Shown piece by piece: positions 59,888 through 64,000 of a stretch of DNA of 64,000 nt. The notes under the pieces were generated by a model. The model worked only from the letters and a program-made list of their open reading frames with translations, ran no database searches and was not told the origin of the DNA. Each line of letters opens with the position of its first letter. Position 1 is the stretch's first letter. The stretch is taken from NCBI GenBank assembly GCA_017406905.1, contig JAFQXN010000006.1:1-64000 (forward strand), written 5' to 3'. Source of the stretch: Candidatus Saccharimonadota bacterium. GTDB taxonomy: Bacteria > Patescibacteriota > Saccharimonadia > Saccharimonadales > Saccharimonadaceae. Position numbers and translations under genes: made by a program.

Positions 59888-60120
59888 TTTTTCTCCGAGT
59901 TACTTTTCTCGGCTGGTTTTGCTTCCTTTTCTTCTTTTGTTTTTTCGCAATGAGGCTTATCCTCTTCTTTACAGTCATGCTCATCCTCACATTTACATTC
60001 GCCTTTTTCACACTTCTCTGTCTTATCTGAAACAAACTTCCCAGCGATAGCACCAGCAATGCCACCAAGCAATGCTCCTAGAACAAACTTCCCCGCTCCG
60101 CTTTTATTTTTTTCCGCCAT
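59884..60120 (-). CDS. Small glycine-zipper protein with Cys/Glu-rich tail
   Basis: 78 aa. FVLGALLGGIAGAIAGKFV (residues 12-30) is a YtxH-like glycine-zipper membrane segment. The tail has five cysteines and many Glu/Asp/Lys (EKCEKGECKCEDEHDCKEED), which could bind metal. No function is known. AAGGAGGAAAG precedes the ATG. It overlaps dnaE by 4 nt and the next upstream gene by 17 nt, so it is part of a three-gene unit. Confidence 0.7.
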   Translation of the reverse strand: MAEKNKSGAGKFVLGALLGGIAGAIAGKFVSDKTEKCEKGECKCEDEHDCKEEDKPHCEKTKEEKEAKPAEKSNSEKK

Positions 60121-60397
60121 CTTTACTTTCCTCCTTCTTTTCTTTAATTTTTTCCTTTAATTTTGGGTTGATATATTTATCAACAAACATTTCCATCGTC
60201 CCACCTATTGATGTCATACCTTTTACATTTGAAACGATGCCATTCGCGTTTCTTGCAATATCTTTACTTTCCTTTACTACTTCTTTTGTCTCTTTGCTGA
60301 GGTCAATCAATTTAATAAATAACACAATGCCCACTATCAGAAACACGAAAAGCGTAATGCTTAGAATTGCGACCAATATCCACTCGGCTACATTCAT
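60104..60397 (-). CDS. Small DUF948-like membrane protein
   Basis: 97 aa. One membrane segment (about residues 6-29), a coiled-coil-like helix (LSKETKEVVKESKDIARNANGIVSNVKG, about 33-60) and a Lys-rich tail. This resembles DUF948-type small proteins. Function unknown. AAGGAGAAAAT precedes the ATG. It overlaps the glycine-zipper gene; together they precede dnaE. Confidence 0.7.
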   Translation of the reverse strand: MNVAEWILVAILSITLFVFLIVGIVLFIKLIDLSKETKEVVKESKDIARNANGIVSNVKGMTSIGGTMEMFVDKYINPKLKEKIKEKKEESKDGGKK

Positions 60398-60424
60398 ATT
60401 TTCTCCTTATTTAATATTATGTTA

Positions 60425-61303
60425 TTATTTACCGTAATTTGCTACAAAATTCCTCACATCGTCAGCATAATCTGTCTCAGATAATACATATTCAAGATGT
60501 GCCAAGAAATAATTTTTTGGATCACCAGTCGTAATCCACTTCCCCTTACTATGTGCCACTAGCACGTCGCCATGTTCTGCCAACTTCGTGATAGCATCCA
60601 CTGTCCAGAGCTCACCATCCAGGCCAGTATTCTTAGGCAACAAATACTCAAACACTTCCGGAGTTAACAAATACCTACCATAGCTAGTCAAATTACTAGG
60701 CGACAAATCTGGAGTTTTTGGCTTCTCCACAATGTGAGAAAGCGTACCATTCTCTTTTAGAGCTACCATTCCGTATTTGTGCCACACTTCCTCTGGCATC
60801 TCCTGTGTTGCAATTACAGCCTTTGCGTTCTTGTTATTTTCGTAAGTATCAATCAAAGTCTTTACGTCACCCTGACCAAGAATCAAATCATCACTATATA
60901 ATACTACAAAAGCCTCTTCGTCCTTCACAAAATCCTTTGCCGAGACGATAGGTGAGCCATTCCCGTACGGCAGAGTCGCATCCTGCTCAATTACTGTAAT
61001 TTGTGGGAAATCTAGCACCTCCTCAACCGGCTTGAACCGTTCGGACTTCCCCTGCTTGTCTAGTAGCTGTTTAACATTCTGTGCTGGATTGTGAAAATAA
61101 TCCTCGTAAATCTCTTTAGATTTAGAATTTGGTGTTGCTACGATAATTATCTCGGTTATCCCTGCCGCCACACACTCTTCTACGCAAAGTTGCATCACCG
61201 GCTTAGCACCAATCGGAATCATCGCCTTTGGTATCGTTTTAGTAATGGGTAAATAGCGACTGGCAAAACCAGCATCAGTAATAATAGCCTTTCTAATAGC
61301 CAT
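60425..61303 (-). CDS. GalU-like sugar-1-phosphate nucleotidyltransferase
   Basis: 292 aa from the ATG after AAGGAGGC. KAIITDAGFASRYLPITKTIPKAM (residues 5-28) is the nucleotide-binding signature, but the usual GxGTR is GFASR. IVATPNSK, YGNGSPIVSAKDF (about 120) and GRYLLTPEVFEYL (about 208) match UTP-glucose-1-phosphate uridylyltransferase. It would make UDP-sugar for glycosyltransferases here. The altered loop leaves nucleotide choice open. TATAAT lies about 26 nt upstream of the ATG. Confidence 0.82.
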   Translation of the reverse strand: MAIRKAIITDAGFASRYLPITKTIPKAMIPIGAKPVMQLCVEECVAAGITEIIIVATPNSKSKEIYEDYFHNPAQNVKQLLDKQGKSERFKPVEEVLDFPQITVIEQDATLPYGNGSPIVSAKDFVKDEEAFVVLYSDDLILGQGDVKTLIDTYENNKNAKAVIATQEMPEEVWHKYGMVALKENGTLSHIVEKPKTPDLSPSNLTSYGRYLLTPEVFEYLLPKNTGLDGELWTVDAITKLAEHGDVLVAHSKGKWITTGDPKNYFLAHLEYVLSETDYADDVRNFVANYGK

Positions 61304-61336
61304 AATAGCCTCCTTAAAACCCAATTATAGCACAGG

Positions 61337-61981
61337 TTAGCTTTTCTTTTTAGCTGTTTTTGTAGTTTTAACGGATTTACGAACTTTCTTGCCTGAAGCT
61401 ACCTTACGTGATTGGCTCCGCGCGATTTTATCTTCGATGTTTTGCTCGCGGTTATGTACTCCATAAATCAAGCTCGTCACACCCACAATTAACATATAAG
61501 CTCCGAAAAACCTAATAAATGTCATTATTTCGAAAGCTCCGGCGTTTAAAATTACCGCGCCCATCACACATCCACATACGCCAGCCAATATCCGAATAAA
61601 GCGGTCGGTTGGATCGACGGTGGACAAAAAACCATGGAAAATATCAATGATGCCAGATACTACAGTGTACGATGCCAGAATAATCAAGCTAGATACTAAA
61701 CTATTTCGCGCAAAAAACAACAACGCCACTGCCGCCGCCACGTCTATCAACGCATCAATTACGGAGTTTATCCAGCCATGTTTCTTTACTGAGCTATAAA
61801 GCGCGCTCACAGCATCCACGATGCCCATCAAAAGCAACAGAACGCTAATCACTGCGATAATAGTCTCCATATCCGTCATGCCACCAAATAACGCCAGGCA
61901 ACCAAACACAATTGCAAGCGCTCCACGAAATATAAACACCACCCAGTGTTTATCAATAAATCTCCGATTAATTTTTGCCAT
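61337..61981 (-). CDS. HdeD/DUF308-family membrane protein
   Basis: 214 aa. Six hydrophobic segments in three pairs; FRGALAIVFGCLALF (about residues 18-32) and VVSGIIDIFHGF (about 106-117) match the HdeD/DUF308 pattern. A Lys-rich cytoplasmic tail closes it. Function unknown; E. coli HdeD is acid-stress related. AAAGGATTTTT precedes the ATG and TATAAT lies further up. It lies alone between the FemAB and GalU-like genes. Confidence 0.85.
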   Translation of the reverse strand: MAKINRRFIDKHWVVFIFRGALAIVFGCLALFGGMTDMETIIAVISVLLLLMGIVDAVSALYSSVKKHGWINSVIDALIDVAAAVALLFFARNSLVSSLIILASYTVVSGIIDIFHGFLSTVDPTDRFIRILAGVCGCVMGAVILNAGAFEIMTFIRFFGAYMLIVGVTSLIYGVHNREQNIEDKIARSQSRKVASGKKVRKSVKTTKTAKKKS

Positions 61982-62035
61982 AAAAATCCTTTATTACTTA
62001 TGTCTATTATATCACATAATCAACTTAAGCGAAAT

Positions 62036-63064
62036 TTATATATGTCGTTTTTTCTTGCGCGCAGTTTCTACTAACTTTGTTATTTGGTATTTCGCTGGCT
62101 TTAAAATCATATCGTGGGCCGGCGTGTATCTTAACTCCTCACATCCAAAAGAACGCTTAAACTCGCTTACCCCATAGAAACGATGCGATTTTTCCTCTGT
62201 GCCTACAATCCCCCACAAATTATACCTAATACAGCCTCGTCGTCTAGCCTCTTCCATCGCTTCAATATGCAGAAGTGGTGCGGCGGAGTACCTCGTACCC
62301 ATCTCAGAAGATACGCCATAATGATAGCTTGCTTCTGGCCCATAAAAAATCATAAAATTCTGTGCCAGGATTTCTCCGTCTTTCCGTGCCGTATAAATCA
62401 ACACCTCTCTGTTCTCGCGAAAAGCTTCGAATTGTTTTGTCAAAAAACTCTCCGAAAACGCTACATACCCCTGTCGTTCAGCATGTTTTTTCTCTAATTT
62501 ACAGAATTCTCGTATTGCTGCGTCATCATCGCTTGCCGTCACCTGAATCTCGGACTTTTCAGCTTTGCGCAGCTTCCTGCGAAATCCTTGCGACGTTCCC
62601 GCCAAGATTTCCTCTTCTGATTTCGTTAAATCTAGCACCCCAGCATATTCAACAGATAAATACATCGGCGCCTTCTTTAATCCGAGCTCCTTCATTAGTT
62701 GTAAAGATTTTTCTGATAAAATCAGCTGCGGCCTCACCCGCGCGAACGCACATCCAGCCCCAGTCGCTTCTTTGCGAATATCGTCAAACACCATACGTAC
62801 TAATTTCTTATCTCCCCAATCTAAAATTGGGCCGCCCGCAATCGCCAGATATTTCCCCCTCTTAGCAGTTTCTACCACTCCAGCATAAGCTCCCACAATC
62901 CTTTCACCTCTCATGGCAACGCGCCGTACTATTTTCTTCCCTCTAGCAAGGTGAAACTCATAAAAATCCCACGACTGCAAAAAATTCGCTTCCTCGTGAG
63001 ATTTGATAAAGTCATCCCAGACATTTCTATCTAGGCAGTCCGTCAAAATCTCTCCGTTACTCAC
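62036..63064 (-). CDS. FemAB-type aminoacyl-tRNA-dependent peptidoglycan bridge enzyme
   Basis: 342 aa, GNAT-fold pair. NFLQSWDFYEFHLARGKKIVRR (about residues 27-48) is the N-terminal signature, then GPILDWGDK, ARVRPQLILSEKS (about 102), SQGFRRKLRKAEKSEI (about 157) and YNLWGIVGTEEKSHRFYGVSEFKRSFG (about 285-311). FemX-like enzymes add amino acids from tRNA to the lipid II stem peptide. Its ATG overlaps the previous gene's stop, so the two are coupled. The amino acid added is unknown. Confidence 0.9.
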   Translation of the reverse strand: MSNGEILTDCLDRNVWDDFIKSHEEANFLQSWDFYEFHLARGKKIVRRVAMRGERIVGAYAGVVETAKRGKYLAIAGGPILDWGDKKLVRMVFDDIRKEATGAGCAFARVRPQLILSEKSLQLMKELGLKKAPMYLSVEYAGVLDLTKSEEEILAGTSQGFRRKLRKAEKSEIQVTASDDDAAIREFCKLEKKHAERQGYVAFSESFLTKQFEAFRENREVLIYTARKDGEILAQNFMIFYGPEASYHYGVSSEMGTRYSAAPLLHIEAMEEARRRGCIRYNLWGIVGTEEKSHRFYGVSEFKRSFGCEELRYTPAHDMILKPAKYQITKLVETARKKKRHI

Positions 63065-64000
63065 AGATGCCTCCTTTTCTTTCTAGCCTTTTCCACCACC
63101 AGATCTTTCATATACCCCATACGCGAAATTACTAAATCATGCGCTGGCACAAATTCTACCACTTTTCCGCCAAACCCAGTCTTAAATGTCGTCACCCCAG
63201 AATAACGATGCCCTGGCTGGCCGGCCGGTGCAATCCCCCACAGATTGAATCTCTCATAACCTTCGCTCTTTAGGTCTCTCATCGCCTGCCACAACAGCGC
63301 GTATGCTCCAGGTAATTTTCTATTTAATAACGTTGAAGCTGCCTCGTAATAATCTCCCTCGCGACCACTCTTTACTATCAACCCATACGCTATTGGCTCC
63401 CCGCCCCTGTTTTGCGGAGTTTTCATAGGCGCTTCCTTCGCGCCATTATCTGTTTTGTCTGAAGTTCTTGCTACATAAATCTCAATCTTATCACCAAATG
63501 CTTCTCTCTCTGCCATTAATGTCTTTAAATTCGGTGGAACGAAGTTTTGCCGTCTCGCCGTCTCTACTTGTACTTCATGAAATTCCTTAAAAATCTCCTC
63601 TGTCCTCTCTCTATGAACTTTTATGCCAATTTTCTCCGCTCGCCTTACCTCATATCTTGTCTGCCTACGCATCTCGGCCAGTAGCTCCTCCTCTTCATGC
63701 TTCAAATCTATCATTACTGTATGCTCTGCCGCTAGATGCATCGGCGATTTTTTTAACCCTAAATCTGCCAGAATCTTCAAATTCTTAGAATTTGACTCTA
63801 GCTGCGGCCTTACCCGCACAAATACACATTTTTCTCTCTTAGCAACTTCTGCAATTCTGTCAAATACCCTTTTCACCGCTTCTTTATCTCCCCAATCTAC
63901 CAGGGGCCCACATGGTACCTCTAAGTATCTCCCCCTCTTCGCATCTCTGACTATCAAAATCGCCCATCCAAATCCGCCAAAATCTTCCGCTACTACCTTT
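63061..64000 (-). CDS. Second FemAB-type enzyme, 5' end outside window
   Basis: At least 312 aa; the frame stays open to the window edge, reading ...DFGGFGWAILIVRDAK, so the start lies beyond 64000. It has the same signatures as its neighbour: GPLVDWGDKE, FVRVRPQLESNSKN, MRRQTRYEVRRAEK and FNLWGIAPAGQPGHRYSGVTTFKTGFGG. A loop KEAPMKTPQNRGG is coded by a dispersed repeat copy and looks inserted relative to the sister protein. The pair likely makes a multi-residue cross-bridge. Confidence 0.88.
   Translation of the reverse strand, partial: KVVAEDFGGFGWAILIVRDAKRGRYLEVPCGPLVDWGDKEAVKRVFDRIAEVAKREKCVFVRVRPQLESNSKNLKILADLGLKKSPMHLAAEHTVMIDLKHEEEELLAEMRRQTRYEVRRAEKIGIKVHRERTEEIFKEFHEVQVETARRQNFVPPNLKTLMAEREAFGDKIEIYVARTSDKTDNGAKEAPMKTPQNRGGEPIAYGLIVKSGREGDYYEAASTLLNRKLPGAYALLWQAMRDLKSEGYERFNLWGIAPAGQPGHRYSGVTTFKTGFGGKVVEFVPAHDLVISRMGYMKDLVVEKARKKRRHL
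63405..63438 (-). repeat. Dispersed repeat, copy in the second FemAB gene
   Basis: On the minus strand AAGGAAGCGCCTATGAAAAC, TCCGCAAAACAGGG. Read as ...KEAPMKTPQN. It is preceded by GGCGCGAAGG, so GGCGC and GCGCC form a small dyad at its edge. Confidence 0.85.

Overview
The window looks like part of a small, parasitic-type Candidatus Saccharibacteria (TM7, Patescibacteria/CPR) chromosome. This rests on the divergent 16S rRNA 3' end, the KGG-motif protein, the short versions of several core proteins (IF-2, MetK, FtsQ), a CPR-style VirD4-like ATPase, a DUF5663 protein and tandem FemAB-type enzymes. TGA acts as a normal stop codon, so this is not the UGA-recoding Gracilibacteria/Absconditabacteria lineage. 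Identification is from sequence reading only; no database search was run.

Layout. 0-0.35 kb: 3' end of 16S rRNA, closed by its own terminator with no 23S behind it. 0.4-5.3 kb: small membrane protein, MazG-like enzyme, an orphan gene under a strong dyad-containing promoter, TrmH-type methylase, polysaccharide deacetylase, tRNA-Ile and tRNA-Ala, KGG protein, zinc metallopeptidase and a ROK-type kinase. 5.4-18.5 kb: ribosomal protein S1, acyl-CoA synthetase, glycosyltransferase, IF-2, formyltransferase and deformylase, PriA, RecJ and a CYTH protein. 18.5-19.5 kb: a DUF4868 (KwaB-like) gene. 19.7-27.5 kb: the division and cell-wall cluster rsmH, ftsL, ftsI, mraY, ftsW, murG, ftsQ, with structured RNA before and after rsmH. 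27.5-28.2 kb: a non-coding stretch rich in repeats. 28.2-36.8 kb: VirD4-like ATPase, a sigma-region-4/HARE-HTH protein, TopA, a candidate ncRNA, DprA and Pth. 36.8-46.1 kb: Der, tRNA-Glu, DUF3048 lipoprotein-like protein, secreted surface protein, GltX, two membrane-anchored extracellular proteins, sortase and tRNA-Leu. 46.1-54.2 kb: DsbA-like protein, zinc ribbon, two-component system, ABC exporter, MetK, GT4 glycosyltransferase and CDP-alcohol phosphatidyltransferase. 54.1-64 kb: ExoIII, SmpB, DnaE with two small membrane proteins, a GalU-like protein, an HdeD-like protein and two FemAB-type enzymes, the second cut by the window edge.

How it works together. The core is envelope building (dcw cluster, FemAB cross-bridges, deacetylase, glycosyltransferases, sortase with secreted substrates), DNA processing (DprA, RecJ, PriA, TopA, DnaE, ExoIII) and translation (S1, IF-2, Fmt/Def, Pth, SmpB, GltX, five tRNAs). 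At least 20 transcription-unit-leading genes have a -10 box (TATAAT or close) ending 6 or 7 nt before the start codon, so leaderless mRNAs appear to be a standard mode here.

The most unusual signals are non-coding. They are a 256-nt RNA-like element closed by a 17-nt inverted repeat before rsmH, a 21-codon ORF running into a competing-hairpin RNA before ftsL, and a candidate ncRNA with two mutually exclusive helices beside topA. There is also a roughly 20-nt dispersed repeat that sits in protein-coding genes in two different reading frames, a second short repeat family, and a CAGGGAA heptamer found almost only on the + strand in the first 28 kb regardless of gene direction.
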